DNA from: Caulobacter zeae
GTDB taxonomy: Bacteria > Pseudomonadota > Alphaproteobacteria > Caulobacterales > Caulobacteraceae
Direction of reading: 5' to 3'
Length of the DNA: 64,000 nucleotides
NCBI RefSeq assembly: GCF_002858925.1
Contig: NZ_PJRS01000011.1
Span: forward strand, 186,001 to 250,000
A model generated the notes under the pieces. The model did not search any database. It saw only the letters and a list, made by a program, of their open reading frames with translations, and was not told the origin of the DNA. The number at the start of each line of letters is the position of its first letter. The first letter of the stretch is position 1. This document shows, one piece after another, positions 44,273 to 52,953 of this stretch. The translations under genes were made by a program, and so were the position numbers.

Positions 44273-44974
44273 ATGCGCATCGGCCTCCTGGAAACGGGCG
44301 AACCGCCCGAAAGCCTGATCTCCGCCCATGGCCGCTACGGCGGCATGTTCCAGCGCCTGCTGGGGCCTGTCCACGACTACGCGACCTTCGACGTCCAGGC
44401 CGGCGTGCTGCCCAAGGCGCTCGACGCCTGCGACGCCTATGTCGTCACCGGCAGCTCGGCCGGGGTCTATGACGACCTGCCTTGGATCGACCCGCTGAAG
44501 GATTTCCTGGCCAGCGCCCGCGACCAGGTTCCGCTGGTCGGGGTGTGCTTTGGCCACCAGGTGATGGCCGAGGCCTTCGGCGGCAGCGCGGTGAAGTCCG
44601 ACAAGGGCTGGGGCATCGGCCTGCAGAGCTATTCGGTCTCGAACGCCGCGCCCTGGATGGACGACGTGGCCCATGTCAGCGCCCCCGGTTCGCACCAGGA
44701 CCAGGTCGTGGCCCTGGCGCCGGGCGGTCAGGTGCTGGCCGGCAGCGACTTCACCCCGTTCGGCGTGCTGGCCTATGGCGACAAGGCCATCTCGATGCAG
44801 TTCCGCCCGGAGTTCGATCCCGCCTACGCCACGGCGCTGATCGAAAGCCGGCGCGGCACGCGCTTCTCGCAGGAGCAGGCCGACGCGGCCGTGGCCTCGC
44901 TGGCCGCGCCCAACGACAGCAACCGCATCGCCGGCTGGATCGACAGCTTCCTACGGAAAGCAACCAAGGCCTGA
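44273..44974 (+). CDS. Class I glutamine amidotransferase-like protein lacking the catalytic His
   Basis: A 233-residue GATase1 domain (GMP-synthase-type, COG0518). The nucleophile elbow VGVCFGHQVMAEAFGG contains the normal Cys. The position of the usual QFHPEF His, however, reads MQFRPEFD, with CGC (Arg) replacing His. SAPGSHQDQV is a second conserved block, with a His that could substitute. The start is ATG 44273, 11 bp after the adenosyltransferase. It may have another hydrolase or non-catalytic role. Confidence 0.88.
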   Translation: MRIGLLETGEPPESLISAHGRYGGMFQRLLGPVHDYATFDVQAGVLPKALDACDAYVVTGSSAGVYDDLPWIDPLKDFLASARDQVPLVGVCFGHQVMAEAFGGSAVKSDKGWGIGLQSYSVSNAAPWMDDVAHVSAPGSHQDQVVALAPGGQVLAGSDFTPFGVLAYGDKAISMQFRPEFDPAYATALIESRRGTRFSQEQADAAVASLAAPNDSNRIAGWIDSFLRKATKA

Positions 44975-45012
44975 CTTGGCCGTTGCGGCTGGGCAAGCGG
45001 GAGAACAACGCC

Positions 45013-45660
45013 ATGCGTCTCGCCACCGTGATGCTCGCCGCCGGCCTGACCCTCGCGGGCGGCGCCGTGATCGCCATGACCCAGGGCGCGGCCGGTCCCG
45101 CGCCCGCCGCTGCGTCGGCCGAAAGCCTGAAGACCGTCGCCAGCTTCCAGTCGATCAAGGACCCGGCCGCCCGCTCGGTCGCCCTGTTCACCGAGGCCGG
45201 CAAGGTGATCCAGAGCCCGCGCTGCCTCAACTGCCACCCGGCGACCCGCGCGCCCACCCAGGGCGACGACCTGCATCCGCACAATCCGCCGATGGTCGCC
45301 GGCCAGAGCGGCCATGGCCCCCCGGGCATGCCCTGCCTGTCGTGCCACGGCCCGGCCAATGTCAGGACCTTCGGCCAGCAGGTCAAAAGCATCCCCGGCG
45401 ATCCGCACTGGGCGCTGGCCCCGGCCGAGATGGCCTGGCAGGGCAAGTCGCTGGGCGCGATCTGCGCCCAGCTGAAGGATCCGGCCCGCAACGGCGGCAA
45501 GACCCTGGCCCAGATCCACGAGCACATGGCCCGCGACCACCTGGTCGGCTGGGGCTGGAACCCCGGCGAGGGCCGCAAGCCGGCGCCGGGCACGCAAGGT
45601 CAGTTCGGCGAGATCATCAAGGCCTGGATCGACACCGGGGCCAAGTGCCCGAAGGCTTGA
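45013..45660 (+). CDS. Exported dihaem c-type cytochrome
   Basis: A 215-residue protein with a signal peptide (MRLATVMLAAGLTLAGGAVIA) and two CxxCH sites, SPRCLNCHPAT (about residue 75) and MPCLSCHGPANVR (about 112). WNPGEGRKPAPGTQGQF and KAWIDTGAKCP end it. It resembles proteins annotated as isoquinoline 1-oxidoreductase subunit (recollection, not certain). The start is ATG 45013 with GGGAG upstream, 38 bp after the amidotransferase-like gene. It probably transfers electrons in the periplasm for an unknown partner. Confidence 0.82.
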   Translation: MRLATVMLAAGLTLAGGAVIAMTQGAAGPAPAAASAESLKTVASFQSIKDPAARSVALFTEAGKVIQSPRCLNCHPATRAPTQGDDLHPHNPPMVAGQSGHGPPGMPCLSCHGPANVRTFGQQVKSIPGDPHWALAPAEMAWQGKSLGAICAQLKDPARNGGKTLAQIHEHMARDHLVGWGWNPGEGRKPAPGTQGQFGEIIKAWIDTGAKCPKA

Positions 45661-45687
45661 GGGGCGCGCGAACCTAACTCCTTGTCT

Positions 45688-45823
45688 CCCGTCATTCCCG
45701 CCCTTGTGGCGGGAAACTCTGGTTCCGCTCGCAAGGGCGTCGCAAGCGGCGTGCTGGGCGCGCCGCCCCTCCCGCCCCTACGGCTGACAGAGGGGTTCCC
45801 GCCACGAGGGCGGGAATGACGGG
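45688..45823. repeat. Intergenic repeat family 2 (inverted pair)
   Basis: CCCGTCATTCCCGCCCTTGT...GGAAACTCTG (left end) and ACAGAGGGGTTCCCGCCACG...GGAATGACGGG (right end) enclose about 75 bp. This matches the layout of 13970-14104 and fills the space between the cytochrome and the GH2 gene. Confidence 0.7.
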
Positions 45824-45885
45824 GGCGGATGGGGACGCACCGAGGCCTAGACAACTTGCAACCGGCCTGACCAATATCCCGCACA

Positions 45886-45901
45886 ATGACAACGTTGGCA
45901 T
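45886..45901. promoter_or_regulatory. LacI-type operator-like palindrome before the GH2 gene
   Basis: ATGACAACGTTGGCAT is a 16-bp palindrome with one mismatched base pair (ATG-M-CAACGTTG-K-CAT), resembling LacI-family operators with a central CG. It is 31-46 bp before the GH2 start, in the expected promoter region. No LacI-family gene is in the window. Confidence 0.6.
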
Positions 45902-45931
45902 TACCAGCGTTGCGAAGGCAGGGAGAGGTGG

Positions 45932-47791
45932 ATGCGGCGGGTGTTCGAGCGCGTTCTGGCGGCCGCGGCCGTGCTGGTCATGGCCGCGTCGGCGGCGCAG
46001 GCGGGGCCGACCCTTACGCGGGCCGACCGGCGCGACGGCCAGGACCTGTCGGGAACCTGGAACTATTCGGTCGACCCCTATCGCGACGGGATCGCCGGCT
46101 TCCATCGCGGCCCGCCCGGCGTCGGCCACCGACGCTACGACGACAGCGACGTCGAGCAGGTGACCCGCGCCGATCCCAAGGCGCTTTATGAATACGACAT
46201 GCAGCGCTCGCCGACCGCGACCCTGCCGGCCTCGTGGCTGACCCACGCGCCCGAGATGCGCCACTACCAGGGCCTCGTGTGGTACCAGCGGCGGTTCGAG
46301 ACGCCGGCGCTGAAGCCCGGCCAGCGGGCCTTCCTGCGCTTCGAGGCCGCCAACTACACCGCCAAGGTCTATCTGAACGGCCAGGCCGTGGGCGAGCACG
46401 AGGGCGGCTTCACCCCGTTCTCGCTGGAGGTGACCAGGCTGCTGCGCGGCGGCCAGAACCAGGTGACGGTCGGGGTCGACTCCACCCCCGCCGTCGACGG
46501 CGCGCCGCCGCCGGTCACCGACTGGGAAAACTACGGCGGCATCACCCGGCCGGTGCGGCTGGTGATCACCCCCGCCACCTTCGTCGACGAGGCCTGGGTG
46601 CGCCTGACCCGCGACGGCAAGGCGATCGCCGCCGACGTGCGCCTGGACGGTCCCGCCGCCGCAGGCCAGACGGTCAGCGTCAAGGTCGCGGGTCTGAATC
46701 TCACCCTCTCCGGCCAGGCCGGTTCGGACGGCGTGGCCAGGCTGTCGACCCCCGCGCCCAAGGGCCTGAAGCGCTGGGCGCCCGGCGCGCCGGCGCTCTA
46801 TGACGTCCGCGTCGAGGCCGGCGACGACGTGCTGACCGATCGCGTCGGCTTCCGCACCGTCGAGGTGCGCGGCGGCGAGATCCTGGTCAACGGCAGGCCG
46901 GTCTTCCTGCGCGGCATCTGCCTGCACGAGGAGGAACTGGGCGAGTACCCGGCCCGCACCATCACCGACGCCTCCGCCCACGCCCTGCTGGCCGAGGCGC
47001 GCGACGGCCTGCACGCCAATTTCGTGCGCCTGGCCCACTATCCGCACTCGGAGGTGACCACGCGCCTGGCCGACGAAATGGGTCTCTTGGTCTGGAGCGA
47101 GATCCCGATCTACTGGCTGGTCGACTTCGGCAACGCCCGCACCCTGAAGCTGGCGCGCGACATGCTGGCCGACTCCATCCGCCGCGATCGCAACCGCGCC
47201 TCGATCGTGCTGTGGAGCGTGGCCAACGAGACCCCGATCAGCGACGCCCGCAACGCCTTCCTGGGAACCCTGGCCGACGACGTCCGCGCGCTGGACGACA
47301 CCCGCCTGGTCACCGCCGCCCTGCTGGCCGACCGCAAGATCGAGGGCGGCAGGCAGGTGATGGGCATCGACGATCCGCTGGCCGCCAAGCTCGACGTGCT
47401 GGCGGTCAACACCTATGCCGGTTGGTACTCCGACGACGGCCTCGACGCGGTGGCCAGGATCGCTTGGCGGCCCACCGACAAGCCTATGGTGTTCTCCGAG
47501 TTCGGCGCCGACGCCCTGGCGGGCTTCAGCGACCCGGCGCTGTTGCGCAAGTTCTCCGAGGACTTCCAGGCCCGCTACTACATCCAGACCCTGGCCATGG
47601 CCGCCAACGCGCCGTCCCTTCGCGGCATGTCGCCGTGGATCCTCAAGGACTTCCGCTCGCCCCGCCGCCAGCACCCGGTCTACCAGCAGGGCTGGAACCG
47701 CAAGGGCCTGATCTCGCCTGCCGGCCGGCGCAAGGCCGCCTTCAAGGTGCTGGCGGATTACTACGAGAAGCTGGCGGGGGAGGGGCGGTAG
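45932..47791 (+). CDS. Secreted glycoside hydrolase family 2 (beta-galactosidase/glucuronidase-like)
   Basis: A 619-residue GH2 enzyme. Signal peptide MRRVFERVLAAAAVLVMAAS...AQA. The order is a jelly-roll sugar-binding domain (about 90-205: YQGLVWYQRRFETP, FLRFEAANYTAKVYLNGQAV), an immunoglobulin-like domain (about 205-310), then a TIM barrel with FRTVEVRGGEILVNGRPVFL and RLAHYPHSE. The acid/base Glu is in WSVANETP (about 434) and the nucleophile Glu in VFSEFGADAL (about 523). Length fits beta-glucuronidase-like members. It is preceded by a LacI-type operator. Confidence 0.93.
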   Translation: MRRVFERVLAAAAVLVMAASAAQAGPTLTRADRRDGQDLSGTWNYSVDPYRDGIAGFHRGPPGVGHRRYDDSDVEQVTRADPKALYEYDMQRSPTATLPASWLTHAPEMRHYQGLVWYQRRFETPALKPGQRAFLRFEAANYTAKVYLNGQAVGEHEGGFTPFSLEVTRLLRGGQNQVTVGVDSTPAVDGAPPPVTDWENYGGITRPVRLVITPATFVDEAWVRLTRDGKAIAADVRLDGPAAAGQTVSVKVAGLNLTLSGQAGSDGVARLSTPAPKGLKRWAPGAPALYDVRVEAGDDVLTDRVGFRTVEVRGGEILVNGRPVFLRGICLHEEELGEYPARTITDASAHALLAEARDGLHANFVRLAHYPHSEVTTRLADEMGLLVWSEIPIYWLVDFGNARTLKLARDMLADSIRRDRNRASIVLWSVANETPISDARNAFLGTLADDVRALDDTRLVTAALLADRKIEGGRQVMGIDDPLAAKLDVLAVNTYAGWYSDDGLDAVARIAWRPTDKPMVFSEFGADALAGFSDPALLRKFSEDFQARYYIQTLAMAANAPSLRGMSPWILKDFRSPRRQHPVYQQGWNRKGLISPAGRRKAAFKVLADYYEKLAGEGR

Positions 47792-47815
47792 GTTATCTGG
47801 CGCTTACCTATCCGC

Positions 47816-47849
47816 CCGTCATTCCCGCCCTTGTGGCGGGAATGACGGG
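47816..47849. repeat. Intergenic repeat family 2 (single hairpin)
   Basis: CCCGTCATTCCCGCC...GGCGGGAATGACGGG again forms a 15-bp stem, identical to 27251-27285 apart from the flanks. It lies between the convergent GH2 and SRPBCC genes, where it could terminate both. Confidence 0.75.
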
Positions 47850-47871
47850 AGAAGAGGGAGAGTAGTTCCCC

Positions 47872-48357
47872 CTAAAGCCTCGCCGCCAGGGCCGCCATCT
47901 GGTCGGCGGCGACGCCCCAGCCTTCGTGGAAGCCCATCTGCTCGTGCATCGCCTTGTCCTCGGCCGACCAGTGGCGGGCGATGGCGGTGTAGCGGGTCTG
48001 GCCGCCGCCCAGGTCCTCGAAGCGGACGATGCCGACCATGAACGGCTTGTCGGAGGGGACCCAGGCGCTGGTGAAGGCGTCGGTGAAGACGATCAGCTGG
48101 TTCTCGACCACCTCCAGATAGACGCCTTGGTTCGGCATCTCCTCGCCGTTGGGGCCGCTCATGACGATCAGGCTGGAGCCGCCGGTGCGCACGTCCATCT
48201 GCGCGTGGCTGACGCGCCAGGGCGGCGGGCAGAACCACTCGGGCAGCAGCTCGGGCGTGGTCCAGCACTTGAAGAGCTTTTGGGCCGGCTGGTCGATGAT
48301 CCGGGTCAGGATCAGTTCGTGAGCGGCGGCTTGCGGGGCGGCGGCGTCGAGAGCCAT
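47872..48357 (-). CDS. SRPBCC (AHSA1-type) domain protein
   Basis: A 161-residue START/AHSA1-like protein: LILTRIIDQPAQKLFKCWTT followed by PELLPEWFCPPPWRVSHAQM, RTGGSSLIVMSGPNGEEM, TDAFTSAWVPSDKPFMVGIV and the C-terminal FHEGWGVAADQMAALAARL. Such proteins bind hydrophobic ligands or act as Hsp90-like co-regulators. It is a single gene starting at ATG 48357 with GGAGAAG upstream. It diverges from the SDR gene, with 159 bp between. Confidence 0.9.
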   Translation of the reverse strand: MALDAAAPQAAAHELILTRIIDQPAQKLFKCWTTPELLPEWFCPPPWRVSHAQMDVRTGGSSLIVMSGPNGEEMPNQGVYLEVVENQLIVFTDAFTSAWVPSDKPFMVGIVRFEDLGGGQTRYTAIARHWSAEDKAMHEQMGFHEGWGVAADQMAALAARL

Positions 48358-48516
48358 GGCGTCTTCTCCGTGTCGTTGGAAGCAGTGTTCGGCCCAAGGA
48401 CGTGGGAGGTCGACCCGTCCCGACACGCCCCGCCGCATTTTTCCGAAGCCGGTTGACCCGCCTCGCCCCCGGGGCCACTGTGCCGGCAATTCAAACAAAC
48501 GTTTAGGGAGCGCGCC

Positions 48517-49281
48517 GTGAGCCTCTTCGACTTGTCCGGCAAGGTGGCAATCATCACCGGGTCCTCGCGCGGGATCGGCAAGGCGATCGCCGAGCGCATG
48601 GCCGAGCACGGCGCCAAGGTGGTGATCTCGTCGCGGAAGGCCGGTCCCTGCGAGGAGGTGGCGGCGGCGCTCAATGAAAAGCATGGCCAAGGAACCGCCA
48701 TCGCCGTGCCGGCCAACATCGCCTCGAAGGAGGATTTGCAGCGCCTGGTCGACGAGACCCGCGCCGCCTTCGGCCGCGTCGACGTCTGCGTCTGCAACGC
48801 CGCCAGCAATCCCTATTACGGCCCGCTGGCCGGGATCAGCGACGACCAGTTCCGCAAGATCCTCGACAACAACATCATCAGCAATCACTGGCTGATCTCG
48901 ATGGTCGCGCCGGAGATGCGCGAGCGGAAGGACGGCGCGATCGTCATCGTCAGCTCGATCGGCGGCCTGCGCGGCAACGCCATCATCGGAGCCTACAACA
49001 TCTCCAAGGCGGCCGACTTCCAGCTGGCTCGCAACCTCGCCCACGAGTTCGGTCCCGACAACGTGCGGGTCAACTGCATCGCGCCGGGCCTGATCAAGAC
49101 CGATTTCGCAAAAGCCCTGTGGGACGATCCCAAGACCCTGGAGCGTTCGACCGCCGGGGTGCCGCTGCGCCGGATCGGCGAGCCGGACGAGATCGCCGGG
49201 GCGGCGGTCTACCTCGCGTCAAGCGCGGGCAGCTTCATGACCGGGCAAGCCCTGGTGGTGGACGGCGGGGCGACCATCTGA
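48517..49281 (+). CDS. SDR family oxidoreductase
   Basis: A 254-residue classical short-chain dehydrogenase. Cofactor motif TGSSRGIGKAIAERM, CVCNAASNPYYG in place of the usual NNAG, catalytic Ser in VSSIGGLRG and Tyr-Lys in YNISKAA, and C-terminal FMTGQALVVDGG. The NAD/NADP preference is not obvious. The replacement of N-N-A-G by C-N-A-A is a known variant. The start is GTG 48517 with GGGAG upstream. Substrate unknown; DHRS4-like annotation is possible. Confidence 0.93.
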   Translation: MSLFDLSGKVAIITGSSRGIGKAIAERMAEHGAKVVISSRKAGPCEEVAAALNEKHGQGTAIAVPANIASKEDLQRLVDETRAAFGRVDVCVCNAASNPYYGPLAGISDDQFRKILDNNIISNHWLISMVAPEMRERKDGAIVIVSSIGGLRGNAIIGAYNISKAADFQLARNLAHEFGPDNVRVNCIAPGLIKTDFAKALWDDPKTLERSTAGVPLRRIGEPDEIAGAAVYLASSAGSFMTGQALVVDGGATI

Positions 49282-49407
49282 GCCAAGCTCCACCGAGGCG
49301 CGATAACGACGGTTTTTGGTGCGGCTCAGGGTCGCGCCCCGCCAGAAATTAACCGCCAGCATAAGAGGTTGCCGCTAGGAGGTACGGGTCAATCGAGGAC
49401 CCGCCGC

Positions 49408-51990
49408 TTGAAGCGCATCCTTCCCCTGCTGCTCGCGCTCGTCGCCCTGGCCGGCGTCCTGCCGGCCCGCGCCGCGTCGCCGGAGATCGGCGGGCAGGCC
49501 GGCAAGCTGCAGACGCTCTATCGCGAGATCGGCGTCCAGCGGGCCGGGCCTGCGCCGCAGGCCAACGAGGATGTCGAACGGGCCGGCCGCCGGGCGCTGC
49601 GTCAGCGGGGCGACACGCGGCTCTACGCCCTGTGGCGGGTGCTCTACGCCTACAAGAGCAATCACGTCGACCAGGCCTTCAAGGACTGGATCGCCACGGT
49701 GCGGGCCACCGCCCGCGCCGACGACGACGCCGAGCTGACCACCCTGGCCGAGATGATGGAGGCCGCCTACGAGTTGGAGACCCGCGGTCCGAGCGGTGTC
49801 GACGACGCCCGCTGGGCCCGGTTCCTGGAGGGCTCGGGCCGCGAGATCGGCCTGATGGCCGGGGTCGAGCGCATCCGCCTGCTGGCCCGCAGCGGCCGCT
49901 GGACCCAGGCCAGCCAGTTCGCCGGCGAGCTGTTCGAGGACCTGGAGGAGCGCGGCTCCATCGCCCGGCCGCTGCTGGCCGAAGCCCACCAGGTGCACTC
50001 CTACACGCTGTCGGAAATCGGCGACAAGGACGGGGCCCTGGACCACATGGCCGAGGCCGCGCGGCTGGACGAGCGCGACGCCTTCTACATGCGCAAGATC
50101 GAGCGGTTGTACGACATCGCCTACACCGCCGCCGAGCTGGGCGAGATCCAGGCCGCCGAGCAGTTCGCCGACATGCATCACCGGATGAGCGAGGCCACAC
50201 GCGACCAGGACCTGCTGACCTGGGACCAGAACCTGTGCGCGGTGATCGCCGACGCCCGCGACGATCCGCGCGCGGTGCTGCGCTGCCTGGTCGACGCCGG
50301 CCCGGCTCTGGCCGCGCCGCGCGACCGGGTGTCTGTGTCGATGCTGCGCCTGAGGGCCAAGGCCCTGGCGCGCACCGGATATGCGGCCCGGGCCCGCGCG
50401 GACCTCGCCGTGCTCGACCAGGCGCCGCCGCGCGCGGCGCGCCCCGATCCGATCGGCCGCCTGCTGGTCGAGGCCTACATCGCCAACGCCGAAGGGCGCG
50501 GCAAGGACGCCTTCGCCCTGTTCGACCGCTGGCGCGCCACCCACGCCCGCGAGGCCAGCGCCACCCAGGCCGCCACCGCCGCCCAGATCTCGTCGGCCCT
50601 CGAGGCCGAGCTGCGGGCCAAGCGCAGCGAGAGCCGCCGCCTGACCGCCGAGGTCGAGCTGACCCGGCGCCTGGCCCAGGCCACCGGCGTGATCGCCGCC
50701 CTGATGGCCCTGCTTGTGGTCGGCGGGATCGGCTGGGCGGTCTACATGCGCCGGGCCCAGGCCAACCTGAAGGACGCCCGCGGCCGGGCCGAGGCCGCCA
50801 GCGACGCCAAGTCGTCGTTCCTGGCGGTGATGAGCCACGAGCTGCGCACCCCGCTGAACGGCATGCTGGGCATGGCCCAGGCCCTGCGCGCCGATGCGCT
50901 GAACGCGGGCCAGCGCGAGCAGGTCGACCTCTTGATCGACTCCGGCGAGACCCTGCTGGTGCTGCTGAACGACATCCTCGACCTGTCGAAGATCGAGGCC
51001 GGCAAACTGGAAATCGCCCCCACCGCCGGCGACCTGGTCCAGACGGTGAGCCGCCTGGTCAACGGCTTCCAGCCGACGGCGCGCGAGAAGGGCATCGTCC
51101 TGTCGTTCAACATCGACGGCGACGCGCCGCCGTGTCTGATGTTCGACGTCGTGCGGGTGCGCCAGTGCGTGGCCAACCTGGTGTCCAACGCCCTGAAGTT
51201 CACCAGCGAGGGCCGGGTCGAGGTGACCCTGGCCTGCGCCCTGGAGCCCAACAGCGGCCGCCAGGCCGTGCGCCTGACGGTCAGCGACACCGGCATCGGC
51301 ATGAACTCGGCCACGTTGGACAAGCTGTTCGGCGCCTTCACCCAGGCCGACGCCTCGACCACCCGCAACTACGGCGGCTCGGGCCTTGGGCTGAACATCA
51401 CCCGGCGGCTGGCCGAGCTGATGGGCGGTTCGGTCAATGTGCGCAGCCGCGAGGGCGAGGGCTCGCTGTTCACCCTGAAGTTCATGGCTGACCTAGCCGA
51501 GGCCGCGGTCCCGACGGCGCTGGCCGAAGCGCCGGCCGCGGTGTTCGAGCTGGACGCCCTGGCCTCGCTGGGCGGGCGGCGGGTGCTGGTGGTCGACGAC
51601 CATCCGGTCAACCGCCGGGTCATCCGTCTGTTCCTCGAGCCGTTCGGCTGCGAGCTGGTCGAGGTCGAGAACGGCCAGGAGGCCTTGGCCGCCGTCGAGG
51701 CCGAGGCCTTCGACATCGTGCTGATGGACGTCAACATGCCGGTGATGGACGGACTGGAGGCCACGCGCCGCCTGCGCGCCGATCCGCGTTGGCGCAACCT
51801 GCCGATCGTCGCCCTGACCGCCGACGTGATGAGCACCCAGATCCGCACCTGCCTGGAGGCGGGCATGGACGCCCACGTCGCCAAGCCGATCGACATGCGC
51901 AACCTGCTGACCATCCTGGCCCAGGTGGTGGTCGCCGCCCAGGCGCGCACGGCGACGCGCTCGCGGAAGGCCGCCGGCGTGCGCGCCTGA
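49408..51990 (+). CDS. Hybrid sensor histidine kinase with periplasmic helical-repeat sensor
   Basis: An 860-residue kinase. Signal peptide (about 1-23), then an N-terminal sensor of some 400 residues with helix-turn-helix repeat character (TPR-like, for example HSYTLSEIGDKDGALDHMAE) facing the periplasm. One TM helix lies at about 430-450 (VIAALMALLVVGGIGWAVYM). HisKA has FLAVMSHELRTPLNGMLGMA (His at about 476), HATPase has the N-box NLVSNALKFTSEG and G-boxes DTGIGM and GSGLGLNI, and the receiver has VLVVDDHPVNRR with LMDVNMPVMDG (Asp at about 774). The start is TTG 49408 with GAGGAC upstream; the frame opens earlier at a second TTG. The output partner is unknown; a lone receiver gene lies 0.4 kb on. 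Confidence 0.93.
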   Translation: MKRILPLLLALVALAGVLPARAASPEIGGQAGKLQTLYREIGVQRAGPAPQANEDVERAGRRALRQRGDTRLYALWRVLYAYKSNHVDQAFKDWIATVRATARADDDAELTTLAEMMEAAYELETRGPSGVDDARWARFLEGSGREIGLMAGVERIRLLARSGRWTQASQFAGELFEDLEERGSIARPLLAEAHQVHSYTLSEIGDKDGALDHMAEAARLDERDAFYMRKIERLYDIAYTAAELGEIQAAEQFADMHHRMSEATRDQDLLTWDQNLCAVIADARDDPRAVLRCLVDAGPALAAPRDRVSVSMLRLRAKALARTGYAARARADLAVLDQAPPRAARPDPIGRLLVEAYIANAEGRGKDAFALFDRWRATHAREASATQAATAAQISSALEAELRAKRSESRRLTAEVELTRRLAQATGVIAALMALLVVGGIGWAVYMRRAQANLKDARGRAEAASDAKSSFLAVMSHELRTPLNGMLGMAQALRADALNAGQREQVDLLIDSGETLLVLLNDILDLSKIEAGKLEIAPTAGDLVQTVSRLVNGFQPTAREKGIVLSFNIDGDAPPCLMFDVVRVRQCVANLVSNALKFTSEGRVEVTLACALEPNSGRQAVRLTVSDTGIGMNSATLDKLFGAFTQADASTTRNYGGSGLGLNITRRLAELMGGSVNVRSREGEGSLFTLKFMADLAEAAVPTALAEAPAAVFELDALASLGGRRVLVVDDHPVNRRVIRLFLEPFGCELVEVENGQEALAAVEAEAFDIVLMDVNMPVMDGLEATRRLRADPRWRNLPIVALTADVMSTQIRTCLEAGMDAHVAKPIDMRNLLTILAQVVVAAQARTATRSRKAAGVRA

Positions 51991-52059
51991 CGAGGCGATC
52001 GCTTCTGGATCGCGCTATCCTCTTCCTGCGATAGTCCGACGATCGAAGGGGGCGGCCGG

Positions 52060-52401
52060 ATGATGATCCTGCTGGCGAGCCTTATGCTCGCGGGAGAACC
52101 GCAAGGGCTGAAGCTGCTGACCGGCGAGGAGCTCAAGGCGACGGTGGTCGACGCGAGGTTCTCGTACGGCGGGGGCGAGGGCGATGAAATCTTCGGGGCC
52201 GACGGCAGATATGTCGTGTTCCACCGCGCGCCCGTGGTGGGAGCCTATGTCGTCACGGGTGATCAGGTGTGCGTCACCGGCTTCGACGAGCGTCGCTGCC
52301 GGCGACTGCTGCGTGATCGCGAAGGCGGATACGTCGTGGATTTCCTGTTGCCGGGAGGACAGCACGCCCTGCAACGCGTCTCGATCCGGCCGGACGGCTA
52401 G
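52060..52401 (+). CDS. Small hypothetical protein with possible signal sequence
   Basis: A 113-residue protein (or 112 from ATG 52063). The short N-terminal hydrophobic stretch MMILLASLMLAGEPQ is a possible signal peptide. The rest is beta-rich with two Cys (QVCVTGFDERRCRRLLRD) and a Gly-rich EFARFSYGGGEGDEIFG-like section. No family recognised. Its stop codon shares CTAG (52398-52401) with the convergent response-regulator gene. Confidence 0.65.
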   Translation: MMILLASLMLAGEPQGLKLLTGEELKATVVDARFSYGGGEGDEIFGADGRYVVFHRAPVVGAYVVTGDQVCVTGFDERRCRRLLRDREGGYVVDFLLPGGQHALQRVSIRPDG

Positions 52402-52844
52402 TCGATCTCGAAGGTGTCGGGCTGGCGCGGCGCGGCGGGCGTCGGGACCGGCGCGGGCGGCGGCGGAGCGGCCTTGGGCTCGTGGCTCAGCAGGGCGTTG
52501 ACCCGCTTGGACAGGTCGGCGGCGGTGAACGGCTTGACGATATAGCCGTTGGCGCCCTCGTTCAGGGCCAGCTTGACGGTGTCGATGTCGCCGCGGGCGG
52601 TGATCATCATCACCGGCGTGCGCAGCCTGCGATGCTTGCGCATCAGCCGCAGCATCTCCAGCCCGCTCATGCCGGGCATCTGGATGTCGAGCAGCACGAG
52701 GTCGGCGCGGACGTGGCTGAGAGCCTCCAGCCCGATCGCGCCGTTGGGCGCGGCCGAGACCCGGTGGCCTGACTGGCTCAGCACCAGGTCGACGAAGTCG
52801 CGGATCAGGGGATCGTCGTCGATCACCAGGACAGCGTGCGGCAT
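52398..52844 (-). CDS. Single-domain response regulator with Pro/Ala-rich tail
   Basis: A 148-residue CheY-like protein. Acidic pocket VLVIDDDPLIRDF, phospho-acceptor LVLLDIQMPGMSGLEML, Thr in MMITARGD and Lys in GYIVKPFTAADL. The C-terminal 30 residues (APPPPAPVPTPAAPRQPDTF) are a disordered tail, unusual for stand-alone receivers. It may act downstream of the hybrid kinase encoded 0.4 kb away (opposite strand) or as a phosphate sink. Single gene. Confidence 0.92.
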   Translation of the reverse strand: MPHAVLVIDDDPLIRDFVDLVLSQSGHRVSAAPNGAIGLEALSHVRADLVLLDIQMPGMSGLEMLRLMRKHRRLRTPVMMITARGDIDTVKLALNEGANGYIVKPFTAADLSKRVNALLSHEPKAAPPPPAPVPTPAAPRQPDTFEID

Positions 52845-52953
52845 CGGCGGGATTTCCAGAATCTACGCGTCGGGTACTCGACCAACTATAGCGCGCGTTG
52901 CGAGCCTGTCGCACCCCCGCGTGCGCGCCGGGGCCGCGCTTATTGTCGCGGTT

